Shown here in pieces: positions 19,017 through 26,591 of a stretch of DNA of 64,000 nucleotides. A program made the position numbers and the translations under genes. The notes under the pieces were generated by a model. The model ran no database searches, had not been told where the DNA came from, and saw only the letters and a list, made by a program, of their open reading frames with translations. The stretch lies in contig NZ_FSRK01000001.1 of NCBI RefSeq assembly GCF_900141765.1, positions 806,001 through 870,000 on the forward strand, read 5' to 3'. Each line of letters begins with the position of its first letter. The first letter of the stretch is position 1. This DNA is from Epilithonimonas zeae. GTDB taxonomy: Bacteria; Bacteroidota; Bacteroidia; Flavobacteriales; Weeksellaceae.

Positions 19017-20879
19017 TTAGTTTTCCATTTTCTTAATAACTTTCAACAGATCAACACCTTTTCCCAAAACACCTTTAAAAAGATCACCTTTTTCTTTCAA
19101 TCTTTCCAAAGAATTATAAATATTAAAATCAGTGGGTTTTAGTCCATTTTTTACTTCTTCCCATTCCAAAGGCATCGAAACGGTTGCTCCTTTTTTTGGC
19201 CTCAAGCTGTAAACACTTGCCAAAGTCTGTCCACGACGGTTTTGCAGATAATCCAAATAGATTTTATTCTTATCTCGTTTCTGAAGACTTCTTTCCAGCG
19301 TTGTTAAATCTGGTAATTTCTGCTGAACCATTTGCATCAGAAGATGTCCAAAATCCTTGACTTGCTCGTAGGAATATTTTGCATTCATTGGGATATAAAC
19401 GTGGATTCCAGAGCTTCCTGAAGTTTTGGGATAACCTTCAATTCCTGCTAAATCCAAAACTTCTTTAACTACCTGAGCCGTTTCTATTACATCTTCGAAC
19501 GTATTTTTTTCGGATGGGTCTAGGTCAAGAACCAAGTAATCCGGATTGTCTGCTTTTTGGATTTTACTTGTCCAGATATTCAACTCGATACAGCCGAGAT
19601 TGTTGAGGTAGGCTAAGGTTTCTTTATCATTACAGATGATGTAATTGATATATTTATCTGAACTTTCTGAGAAAACTTTTTGTGTTTCTATCCAATCGGG
19701 TGTTTCTTCAGAAGCATCTTTTTGGAAAAAACTCATTCCATCGATTCCATTGGGATAGCGGTTCATAGATTGTGGCCGATTTTTAAGATGAGGCAAAATA
19801 TACTTCGAAATACTTTGATAATAATCAATCACATCCCCTTTTGTCACATCATCGTCGGGAAAATAGATTTTATTTTGATTCGTCAGCTTCAATTCCTGTT
19901 TTCCAATTTTCTTTATCAAATCCTCTTTTCCTGTTCTTTTTTTAGGTTCGGCTTTTTTCATAATTTCTTTTTTTGATTGATTTTCAGAATTGAATTCAAC
20001 ATCTTTTGGTTCAATATCATCACGAAGTCTGAGAAAAATCGGATGACGGTAAACATGGTCTTTTGTCAGTTCTGTAAATTTAATTTCGGCAATTAATTTG
20101 GGTTTTATCCAAGTAGCTTTGGTATTGGTTTTTGGTGTGATTTTGAAAACAGATTTCGAAGTGATGAGCGGTTGCATTTTATCATACATTTCAGAAAGTG
20201 ACTTATCTTTAAAACCACCTCCGGTATGACCACAAAACACCATTTCACCGTTCAGATATTTTCCTAAAATCAAAGCGCCAAATTTTTTCCGTGAGCCTTT
20301 TGGTTCGGTAAATCCACAAATAATAGCTTCATCACTTTTATGGATTTTGATTTTCAGCCATTCAGAACTTCTTAGATTTTCCTTGTAAAGACTTTCAGTT
20401 TTCTTGGCAACAATTCCTTCCAATCCCAAATCTTTTGCGGCTTGGAAAAATTCTTTTCCGTTTTGTAAAATATGGTCACTGTATTTGATGATTTCATTTT
20501 CCACCAAAGCATCTTTCAACAATTCTTTTCTTTGCAGATAAGAAAGATTTTCGGTCGAATGACCGTTCAGCCATAGTAAATCAAAAACCTGAAAAGTCAA
20601 TGCTAGATTAGGATTGTCGCCAATCTGTTGAAGCCATTGGAAATTAGGCTTTCCTTTGTCATCATAAGCCACGATTTCCCCGTCAAGAACCATATTGTGT
20701 TCCTGCAACTTGAGCGAATTGGTTACTTTTTTAAATTTCTGAGAAAAATCGATCCCGTTTCTGGAGTACAATCGGATTTCGTCTTTGCTCAGATCTGCAA
20801 TCGCGCGATAACCGTCCCATTTGATTTCGAATGCCCAGTCTTTATCATCAAAGGCTTTGTCTGAGATTTTGCAAAGCAT
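19017..20879 (-). CDS. ligD: LigD ligase and polymerase domains (downstream part of split ligD)
   Basis: 620 codons from the first Met, encoding the ATP-dependent ligase domain (EIKWDGYR with nucleotidyl Lys at residue 20, VLDGEIVA, LEGIVAKK, WLKIKIHK) and then the primase-like polymerase domain (IYFPDDDVTKGDVIDYY, LDLDPS with catalytic aspartates, TSGSSGIHVYIP). The frame is open further upstream, reading SEGIKSFKNYAPSLSGAKK up to an A10 tract at 20965-20974, where it would continue from the upstream phosphoesterase frame after a +1 (or -2) change. The product fills gaps and seals double-strand breaks with Ku. Whether the fragment is translated alone from this Met is unclear. Confidence 0.88.
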   Translation of the reverse strand: MLCKISDKAFDDKDWAFEIKWDGYRAIADLSKDEIRLYSRNGIDFSQKFKKVTNSLKLQEHNMVLDGEIVAYDDKGKPNFQWLQQIGDNPNLALTFQVFDLLWLNGHSTENLSYLQRKELLKDALVENEIIKYSDHILQNGKEFFQAAKDLGLEGIVAKKTESLYKENLRSSEWLKIKIHKSDEAIICGFTEPKGSRKKFGALILGKYLNGEMVFCGHTGGGFKDKSLSEMYDKMQPLITSKSVFKITPKTNTKATWIKPKLIAEIKFTELTKDHVYRHPIFLRLRDDIEPKDVEFNSENQSKKEIMKKAEPKKRTGKEDLIKKIGKQELKLTNQNKIYFPDDDVTKGDVIDYYQSISKYILPHLKNRPQSMNRYPNGIDGMSFFQKDASEETPDWIETQKVFSESSDKYINYIICNDKETLAYLNNLGCIELNIWTSKIQKADNPDYLVLDLDPSEKNTFEDVIETAQVVKEVLDLAGIEGYPKTSGSSGIHVYIPMNAKYSYEQVKDFGHLLMQMVQQKLPDLTTLERSLQKRDKNKIYLDYLQNRRGQTLASVYSLRPKKGATVSMPLEWEEVKNGLKPTDFNIYNSLERLKEKGDLFKGVLGKGVDLLKVIKKMEN

Positions 20880-20944
20880 TGGCTTAATGAATTCCGAAAG
20901 TTTTTTTGCACCGGAAAGAGAAGGCGCATAATTTTTAAAGGACT

Positions 20945-21556
20945 TTATTCCTTCGGATGCGTTATTTTTTTTTTACCGTCTTTCTCAGCAAGATAAGCGG
21001 TTACTTTGGAAGTTTTGAGTGTATGTTCTTCAGCGTCATAATCGTCATCCACAGCGTATTTATCTTTATGTTTGATGAGCAGCCACGCATTATCATCTTT
21101 AGGATTTTTAATTTTCACCAATGCAAATTCGCCTTTCAGCTTTTTACCGTGGAGAATAAATTTTAAAGATTGTTTATGTAATTCAGCCCGCATTACCAAA
21201 TCATCGCTTTTTCCTGATACTTTTTCTATCGGCTCGTAAGTTCCTTCATCCCAAATCTCTACTTCACCAGCGCCATAATTACCTTTCGGAATAGAACCTT
21301 CGAAAGTTCTGTAAGAATAAGGATGATCTTCCACCATCATTGCCAATCGCTTGTCAGAAGGATTAAGTGAAGGACCTTTCGGAACTGCCCAACTCTTCAG
21401 AACGCCTTCCATTTCCAAACGAAAATCGTAGTGAAGTCGAGAAGCAGCATGTCTCTGAATCACGAATTTCAATTTCTTTCCACTAGCTTTTTCTTTTCCT
21501 TCTGGTTCAGCTGTTTGCTTGAAATTCCTTTTTTTATTATAATCCTCGAGTGCCAT
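20945..21556 (-). CDS. ligD: LigD 3'-phosphoesterase domain (upstream part of split ligD)
   Basis: 203 residues. QRHAASRLHYDFRLE (residues 34-48), VPKGPSL, MMVEDHPYSYRTFEGSIPKGNYGAG and EIWDEGTYEP are the phosphoesterase domain signatures that hold the metal-binding His and Asp. In Bacteroidota this domain is normally the N-terminus of an about 850-residue PE-Lig-Pol LigD. Here it ends 9 codons after an A10 tract with KKKITHPKE; inserting one A at the tract joins it to the ligase frame, giving about 846 residues. It follows ku by 59 bp. Confidence 0.88.
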   Translation of the reverse strand: MALEDYNKKRNFKQTAEPEGKEKASGKKLKFVIQRHAASRLHYDFRLEMEGVLKSWAVPKGPSLNPSDKRLAMMVEDHPYSYRTFEGSIPKGNYGAGEVEIWDEGTYEPIEKVSGKSDDLVMRAELHKQSLKFILHGKKLKGEFALVKIKNPKDDNAWLLIKHKDKYAVDDDYDAEEHTLKTSKVTAYLAEKDGKKKITHPKE

Positions 21557-21615
21557 AACTTATAAGTGATAATTGATGAATGATAGTTGATTTTTTTCTT
21601 TTTTCTTAGTTGTTC

Positions 21616-22395
21616 CTAACCAACTTTTTTCTTTCCTTTCTCCAAACTGGCTTTTAGCATTGCCATCAAATCAGTTGTCTTTCCTTCCGGTTCTTTTACT
21701 TCCGTCAACTTAATTTTTTTGCCTTTAGCTTTTTGCTTGATGATTTTCAGAAGGTCTGCGTTGTAAGTATCTTTATATTTTGATGGGTCAAATTCAGTAG
21801 CAAGAGATTTAATAAGTTGTTCCGCCATTTTCAATTCGGCAGGTTTTGGAGCACTTCCGGATGGGATTTTCAGATCTTCAAAAGCTCGCATTTCTTCCGG
21901 ATAACGCATTCTGTTGACCATTAGGATTTTATCCTCGTAAGGTCTTATCAGACAAAGAATTTCCCTTTCTCTCAAAACAAAAGAACCAATTCCTGCCATT
22001 TTTGTTTTGATTAAGGATTTTAATAATAATTTATAAGCCGCTTCACCATTTTTCTGAGGTTCAAGGAAGTAAGGTGTTTCAAAAAGTGCCGTATCCACTT
22101 CAGATTCTTTGACAAATTGATTGATACTAAGAATCTTTGATTTCTCAGGACTTGCCGCAGCAAAATCCTCATCTTCCAAAACGATATATTTGTCCTCGAT
22201 TTTAAAGCCTTTCACAATATTTTCCCAAACCACTTCTTTTCCAGTATTGGCATTAACTCTTTTGAATTTGATATTACTCAAATCCTTGCTGTCTAGCATA
22301 TCCAAATCTAAGGTACTAGAATCTGTGGCCGAATATAATTTGATAGGAATATTGACTAATCCAAAACCGATTGCACCGTTCCAAATAGCTCTCAT
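21616..22395 (-). CDS. ku: Ku protein of bacterial non-homologous end joining
   Basis: 259 residues. Opening MRAIWNGAIGFGLVNIPIKLY, central FKRVNANTGKEVVWENIVKGF and YFLEPQKNGEAAYKLL are typical of bacterial Ku homodimers that encircle DNA ends and recruit LigD. The C-terminus is basic (KGKKIKLTEVKE, KGKKKVG), as expected for DNA retention and LigD contact. It is first in the ku-ligD operon. Confidence 0.95.
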   Translation of the reverse strand: MRAIWNGAIGFGLVNIPIKLYSATDSSTLDLDMLDSKDLSNIKFKRVNANTGKEVVWENIVKGFKIEDKYIVLEDEDFAAASPEKSKILSINQFVKESEVDTALFETPYFLEPQKNGEAAYKLLLKSLIKTKMAGIGSFVLREREILCLIRPYEDKILMVNRMRYPEEMRAFEDLKIPSGSAPKPAELKMAEQLIKSLATEFDPSKYKDTYNADLLKIIKQKAKGKKIKLTEVKEPEGKTTDLMAMLKASLEKGKKKVG

Positions 22396-22497
22396 GTTGA
22401 TGATTTTGATTTGATATTAATAATGCTAAATAATTATCTACTTTCTACAATAAATATTCCATAAACAAATTATCACTAAAAATTAAATGCTTTAATT

Positions 22498-22541
22498 GTG
22501 ACTCAAATCATAAACCACTTGTGTCCTTCTCTCTAACTTTA
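22498..22541 (+). promoter_or_regulatory. Crp/Fnr-type operator with -7 box, site 1
   Basis: GTGACTCAAATCAT at 22498-22511, then exactly 22 bp to TAACTTTA (22534-22541), one base off TAnnTTTG. No -33 TTTG is present. It lies 24 bp upstream of the small lipoprotein start at 22565. Confidence 0.6.
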
Positions 22542-22564
22542 GTCTTACCAAAAATAAAAATTTT

Positions 22565-22801
22565 ATGAAAAAGTTAATCTTCGTCTCGGTAATTATGCTA
22601 GTGTTCAGTTGCAAAGACAACAAATCTCAAGAGAACTATAGGTCGGATTCTCTTTCCGTTGCTAATGGCCAAAATGATTCTTTATCAACCTCTTCTTCAA
22701 CAGATAGTACTACGACTCCAGGCATTAGCAATCTCAATTCCAGTAAAACAAATCCAAGTGATAGTCTTTCTAGAAGAAAAGATTCTGTGAGAAGACGTTA
22801 G
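22565..22801 (+). CDS. small Ser/Asp-rich lipoprotein
   Basis: 78 residues; signal peptide MKKLIFVSVIMLVFSC gives a lipobox Cys at residue 16. The mature part is low-complexity Ser/Thr/Asp/Asn (SLSTSSSTDSTTTP) ending in SRRKDSVRRR, a basic tail. No domain recognised. The operator at 22498 suggests control by the nearby Crp-family regulators. Confidence 0.6.
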   Translation: MKKLIFVSVIMLVFSCKDNKSQENYRSDSLSVANGQNDSLSTSSSTDSTTTPGISNLNSSKTNPSDSLSRRKDSVRRR

Positions 22802-22864
22802 TTTAAATAAGATTTTTCAACCCAATAGATTGACAATCGATTATTAACAGATAGCCTTATTAGT

Positions 22865-22924
22865 ACGCCCAATTATTATTTTCAAATCGTAGGGGGCGAA
22901 GTCAAACTTAATAATGATAAATGA
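22865..22924 (+). pseudogene. relic of a third Crp-like regulator
   Basis: Nineteen codons reading TPNYYFQIVGGEVKLNND before a stop. They align with TPLYYYQIIEGDVKLNNY of the intact regulator at 23827, residues about 29-46, with 13 of 18 positions identical. Nothing on either side is recognisable as the rest, so this is a short remnant of a duplicated or lost paralogue. Confidence 0.6.
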
Positions 22925-22940
22925 TAAGGTTCAGTGGCAA

Positions 22941-23282
22941 TTAAAGAAATAGGGCAGTTGCAGGTCTTCCAGCGTTATTCAGACATTTCAATGGATTCTT
23001 GTTTGGTTGATTTGGATATTCGTTCACTTGATGTCGCTCATTAATATCCGAAACAAAATCACAATCTTCTTCACCTGGCTGAATTTCTACATCACCAAAG
23101 ACCAGCCATTGCGAATGATAATTGATCTCTCCAAAAAGTAATTCAAATAAACATTAATTATGTTTATAAAAGTCTATACATCGGTCAACAATTTTATTTT
23201 GGTTAATGTAAAGCATATTGTTTGGATCAATCCATGTAATTCTAATCGCGGATGTAAGTTCATTCTTGACACTGGAGTCCAT
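22941..23282 (-). pseudogene. gene interrupted by one in-frame TAA
   Basis: From ATG 23282 the frame reads MDSSVKNELTSAIRITWID and so on for 42 codons to TAA at 23154-23156, then stays open in the same frame for 70 more codons (FELLFGEINYHSQWLVFGD, IQPGEEDCDFVSDINERHQ, ending GRPATALFL). Composition is protein-like on both sides of the stop, so a single nonsense change in a 113-codon gene is the simplest reading. The family is not recognised. Confidence 0.55.
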
Positions 23283-23486
23283 TGAATTTTATAGAAGATT
23301 ATGTGTTTTGTTACAGCAGATAATTTGTTAGGTAAGTACTTTTTCTGATTGTTTTGTTTAGCTTTTTTGCAGTATTAGGATTATAAAATTTTAAATCAAA
23401 ACCATTTATTATTATCAAATTTCACTGTTTTTATAGTTTATTGTTAGTTTGGTGTTGTGACATTTATTTATTTTAATAATTTCATT

Positions 23487-23530
23487 ATGACTCAAGTCAT
23501 AAAATTCTTTAGAAGTTCTGTATAATTTTG
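23487..23530 (+). promoter_or_regulatory. Crp/Fnr-type operator with -7 box, site 2
   Basis: Perfect dyad ATGACT-CA-AGTCAT at 23487-23500, 22 bp spacing, then TAATTTTG at 23523-23530, a full match to TAnnTTTG. The 30-codon ORF starts 20 bp further on. Confidence 0.7.
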
Positions 23531-23550
23531 AGCTCAACAAAAAATAGACT

Positions 23551-23643
23551 ATGAAACTATTATCCTTAATTTTTACAATGGGATTAATTCAAAAAATTAA
23601 TCCCATTGATGATGCTTTGTTATTGCCATTAACAGGCAAATAA
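23551..23643 (+). CDS. 30-aa putative peptide under the operator
   Basis: Reading frame of 30 codons, MKLLSLIFTMGLIQKINPID and then DALLLPLTGK, 20 bp after a perfect -7 box. The N-terminus is hydrophobic with an early Lys like a short signal or membrane peptide. An exact 13-bp inverted repeat lies inside it (23577-23607), so the locus may act as RNA instead of, or as well as, coding. No family recognised. Confidence 0.4.
   Translation: MKLLSLIFTMGLIQKINPIDDALLLPLTGK
23577..23607. repeat. perfect 13-bp inverted repeat
   Basis: Arms AATGGGATTAATT (23577-23589) and its exact complement (23595-23607) with a 5-nt loop CAAAA. No T-run follows, so it is not a standard terminator. Confidence 0.85.
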
Positions 23644-23826
23644 TACCAATATTTTAAAAAGATTTTATTAAGACTAAAATGGGTTTAGTTATGTAAGAAT
23701 CTGTGAAATTTTGCGAAATTAAAATTAAGTAAGATAATAAAAGATAAATAGATTATTTCAATTAATTAATTGATTTAAAGTGGTTTAAAGGTTGGTGTGA
23801 TTCTTTAAATTACGAGAGAGTAAAAT

Positions 23827-24423
23827 ATGGTTATAGAAGAAACTATTATAAAATCATTAGGAGCAAAAGCCGAGGAATACAATATCGGTGATGTTATTTT
23901 TTCAGAAGGTGGTACACCATTGTATTATTATCAGATCATCGAGGGTGATGTGAAGCTTAATAATTACAACGAGGATGGAAAGGAAATGATACAAAGTATT
24001 TTGACGGCGGGTCAAAGTATCGGTGAGTTTTTACTTTTTGTGGATAAAACTTACCCTGTCAACGCTATCGCTATTTCGCCTTGCAGAGTTCTGAAATTAT
24101 CTAAATCCAAGTTTCTTCTTCTGTTGGAAAATTATCCCGAGTTTCATTTTGATATCATCCAAAGTCTTTCGGATGCGATGTACTTCAAATTCGTGATGGG
24201 ACAGATTTTTTCTACTCAGAATACTTCAACAAAATTAAAAGCTTTGATGGATTACTTAAAAAGCTTCCAGAAAGATCAGACTCCTTTCTCTTTTCAGATT
24301 CCATTGACCAGACAACAGATGGCGAGTCTCACAGGTTTGCGTGTAGAGACAACAATTAGGACTTTAAAGCAGATGGAAAAGGATAACGTTGTAAAAATAA
24401 AAAACCGTAAAATTTTATATTAA
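23827..24423 (+). CDS. Crp/Fnr family transcriptional regulator A
   Basis: 198 residues: cyclic-nucleotide-binding-type beta-roll (about 15-120; GDVIFSEGGTP, YYYQIIEGDVKLNNYNEDGKE, SIGEFLLF) and C-terminal winged helix with recognition region LTRQQMASLTGLRVETTIRTLK. The phosphate-binding RS signature of cAMP-binding Crp is not evident and no cysteine cluster of FNR type is present, so the signal is unknown. It is a paralogue of the convergent gene at 24432; the recognition segments are nearly identical, so both should read the same operator. The two stops are 8 bp apart. Confidence 0.9.
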   Translation: MVIEETIIKSLGAKAEEYNIGDVIFSEGGTPLYYYQIIEGDVKLNNYNEDGKEMIQSILTAGQSIGEFLLFVDKTYPVNAIAISPCRVLKLSKSKFLLLLENYPEFHFDIIQSLSDAMYFKFVMGQIFSTQNTSTKLKALMDYLKSFQKDQTPFSFQIPLTRQQMASLTGLRVETTIRTLKQMEKDNVVKIKNRKILY

Positions 24424-24431
24424 TTTCTTAA

Positions 24432-25028
24432 TCAATAATAAATTTTCCCTTGAACAATCTTCACTACATTTTGCTTTTCCAAAACCTTGATTGTTCGTAT
24501 TGTCGTTTCTACTCTAAGACCAGTTAAGGACGCTAATTGCTGTCTTGTTAAAGGAATTTCGTAGGAATATCGGTCTGTATCTGAAGAAAAACTTTTATGA
24601 TAATCAAATACTCCTAACAATCTCACATCGGGATGCAATGAGGAGTTATTTTCGAGCATTATGAATTTCTGATAAAGCCTTTCTGATAAAAATTTATTGA
24701 GATCTCGTGATACATCGGGGTTTTCATCCAGCATTTTAACAAAGTTTGATTTCGAAAGTTTGATAACTTCACTCGGTTCAAAAACTATGGCATTCACAGG
24801 ATAAGTTTTATCTATGAAGAGCAGTAATTCGCAAACGCTGAGACCGTGATGTAAAATAGCCAAAATCAGTTCTTTTCCTTCTTCATTGTAGTGATTCAGT
24901 TTTATTCTTCCGGAAATAATTTGATAATAGTATTTCGGTTTTTCACCTTCTCGGAAAATGATATCTCCGGCTTCGTAATATTCGATTTTTGCACCATAGG
25001 ATAGTAGCAGATCTTCAGCAATTATCAT
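24432..25028 (-). CDS. Crp/Fnr family transcriptional regulator B
   Basis: 198 residues, same layout as regulator A: GDIIFREGEKPKYYYQIISG, IKLNHYNEEGKEL, LLLFIDKTYPVNAI, and recognition region LTRQQLASLTGLRVETTIRTIK. The regions DKTYPVNAI and TGLRVETTIRT are shared exactly with A; effector-domain differences (HHGLSVCELL against TAGQSIGEFL) suggest different signals. A TAAGTTTG -7 box is visible on the minus strand about 35 bp upstream of the start. Tail-to-tail arrangement with A points to duplication followed by inversion. Confidence 0.9.
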   Translation of the reverse strand: MIIAEDLLLSYGAKIEYYEAGDIIFREGEKPKYYYQIISGRIKLNHYNEEGKELILAILHHGLSVCELLLFIDKTYPVNAIVFEPSEVIKLSKSNFVKMLDENPDVSRDLNKFLSERLYQKFIMLENNSSLHPDVRLLGVFDYHKSFSSDTDRYSYEIPLTRQQLASLTGLRVETTIRTIKVLEKQNVVKIVQGKIYY

Positions 25029-25130
25029 AATGTTAATTTTATATTGTTACAATAATTTCTGTATACAAACTTAAAACCAATTTTTAGAATTGATAATTTT
25101 ATAGAGTTTAATAGAGTTTTTAAAGGCTTT

Positions 25131-25175
25131 ATGATTCAAATCATATAATGACAGAAGTCAGTTTGCGTAGCTTTG
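25131..25175 (+). promoter_or_regulatory. Crp/Fnr-type operator with -7 box, site 3
   Basis: Perfect dyad ATGATT-CA-AATCAT at 25131-25144 (contains TGAT-N4-ATCA, the FNR core), 23 bp spacing, then TAGCTTTG at 25168-25175. It fixes the start of the next gene at 25205, because the earlier in-frame ATG at 25148 would lie upstream of the transcript start. Confidence 0.7.
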
Positions 25176-25204
25176 GTTTAATCCAAATCAAAAAAGAAGC
25201 AAAA

Positions 25205-25504
25205 ATGAATATTGAAAAACTATTAAAATCATTACCTGGTTATGACTTTAAAAAATTGATCAATAAAAGTCAGAAGTTTGAACCGGGATCTACCATTTAT
25301 GCAAAAGAAATAGAGAATGAGATTTTTCTTCTTTTCGTGGTTTTAAAAGATGAAAGCCCCAAAGATATCCATTCTTTCATTGCTTATTTTGACAGCTTTG
25401 AACACATCGGAGTCCAGGAACCAAAGGAAATAATGTTTTATCAATTGATATCCAAAATTCAGGATTTTCATTATTTCGAGAAATATCTAAATGTTCATCA
25501 TTAA
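25205..25504 (+). CDS. hypothetical 99-aa protein of the Crp-controlled unit
   Basis: MNIEKLLKSLPGYDFKKLI at the start, then a mixed alpha/beta sequence with IFLLFVVLKDE and SFIAYFDSFEHIG and a C-terminal HYFEKYLNVHH. No signal peptide and no known motif. A frame extension to 25148 exists but precedes the predicted transcript start. The CinA-domain gene begins 78 bp downstream and is probably co-transcribed. Confidence 0.6.
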   Translation: MNIEKLLKSLPGYDFKKLINKSQKFEPGSTIYAKEIENEIFLLFVVLKDESPKDIHSFIAYFDSFEHIGVQEPKEIMFYQLISKIQDFHYFEKYLNVHH

Positions 25505-25582
25505 TAATCAACCGGAAAAGTAAAACTGTTGGACCGAAGTTATAAGGTTCTTTTATCCAATAACATTTAAAAAATTTAACTT

Positions 25583-26089
25583 ATGGAATTTCCTAAAATA
25601 CTATTGGACAAAATCAGCTATAATCTGAGAGAAAGAAACGAGTCCATCTCCATGGCAGAAAGCGTTACATCAGGATTTTTGCAATTAGCGTTTTCTCAAA
25701 TGCCAAGTGCGGAACAATTTTTCAAAGGCGGAATTACAGCCTACACAATCGAGGAAAAAGTCAAACATCTGAATATCGATTTTGATGAAGCGCAAGCAAC
25801 AAACTGCGTCTCCAGAAACATCAGCGAGATGATGGCTCTTAATATCGCTTCGTTATTCGATTCTGACTGGTCGATTGCTACAACCGGTTATGCCACGCCG
25901 GTAAAAGAATCCGATAATCAGATATTTGCTTATTACTGCATCGCTTATCAAGGAACAATTATCAGAAGTGATAAAATAGAACTTCATCCGTTGACTAAGG
26001 CGTTTGATGCTCAGAAATACTTTATGGAGTACATTTTGGGATGTCTCCGTTGCGAGGTCAAAAGAAACCATTCTAAAATTACAATTTAA
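25583..26089 (+). CDS. CinA C-terminal domain protein (nicotinamide-nucleotide amidohydrolase family)
   Basis: 168 residues with the stand-alone CinA/PncC layout: MAESVTSGFLQLAFSQMPSAEQFFKGGITAYTIEEK spread over residues 24-59 and WSIATTGYATP in the second half. Family members deamidate NMN to nicotinic acid mononucleotide in pyridine nucleotide salvage. The usual AESLTGG loop is altered to AESVTSG, so activity should not be assumed. The location in a putative stress regulon fits. Confidence 0.8.
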   Translation: MEFPKILLDKISYNLRERNESISMAESVTSGFLQLAFSQMPSAEQFFKGGITAYTIEEKVKHLNIDFDEAQATNCVSRNISEMMALNIASLFDSDWSIATTGYATPVKESDNQIFAYYCIAYQGTIIRSDKIELHPLTKAFDAQKYFMEYILGCLRCEVKRNHSKITI

Positions 26090-26135
26090 TTTTATCCACT
26101 GTAAAAATGATGCAAAAACCATTAAATAAAATTAT

Positions 26136-26435
26136 ATGGTTGGGGAATATTTTACAGTTAAAAAACAAATCTGTTTTATTTCGGGAGCGGAAAGTGGTAT
26201 CGGAAAAGCGGTTGCATTACCACATGTATTTTATCCGGGTTTGTTCGAGGTAGAATATATTGATAAAAATGCCGAGGTCGAAGATGAAAAGATTATAATG
26301 GCTGTAGCATCTATTGTTCTCCTTTCGATTGGGTTAAGACAAAAAGGTTCACCAGATTCCAAACTTGTCGATATGACTCGCAACGAAACGCCTTGGTGTG
26401 TTTTATTGAGCGAAATTTCTCTCGGTTTTATTTAG
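26136..26435 (+). pseudogene. short-chain dehydrogenase relic in a chimeric frame
   Basis: The 99-codon frame opens with KKQICFISGAESGIGKAVA, the TGxxxGIG nucleotide-binding loop of short-chain dehydrogenases, but the following residues lose the family pattern, and the rest (IIMAVASIVLLSIGLRQKG, then MTRNETPWCVLLSEISLGFI) looks unrelated. An overlapping frame from 26107 gives a plausible amino terminus (MMQKPLNKIIWLGN) that dies at 26250. The locus is best read as decayed DNA from two sources; translation is possible but no enzyme would result. Confidence 0.45.
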
Positions 26436-26591
26436 AAGTTGTTTAAAAAATGACTTGTAATGTGTTATGTTTAATAATTAATGATTTAAATTGATTATAA
26501 TTTATCTATATTGTAATATTATTAATTTATTTTGGTATAATGATTGCAATAATTAATTTATTCACATTAATCAATACTAAAAATAAAAATT

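Larger units (their letters stand above)
22802..23486. other. gene-relic interval
   Basis: No intact gene. It holds a fragment of a Crp-like regulator on the plus strand (22865-22924), a minus-strand gene with an internal stop (22941-23282), and about 200 bp of A/T-rich DNA in which I see nothing before the operator at 23487. Confidence 0.7.

Noticed and set aside
25148-25204. Upstream ATG as the start of the 99-aa gene
   Set aside because: It lies between the operator and the -7 box, so it would not be on the transcript.
26480-26500. ATGATTTAAATTGAT-like sequence as a fifth operator
   Set aside because: The dyad is broken, the central TCAA is missing and no -7 box follows at the right distance.
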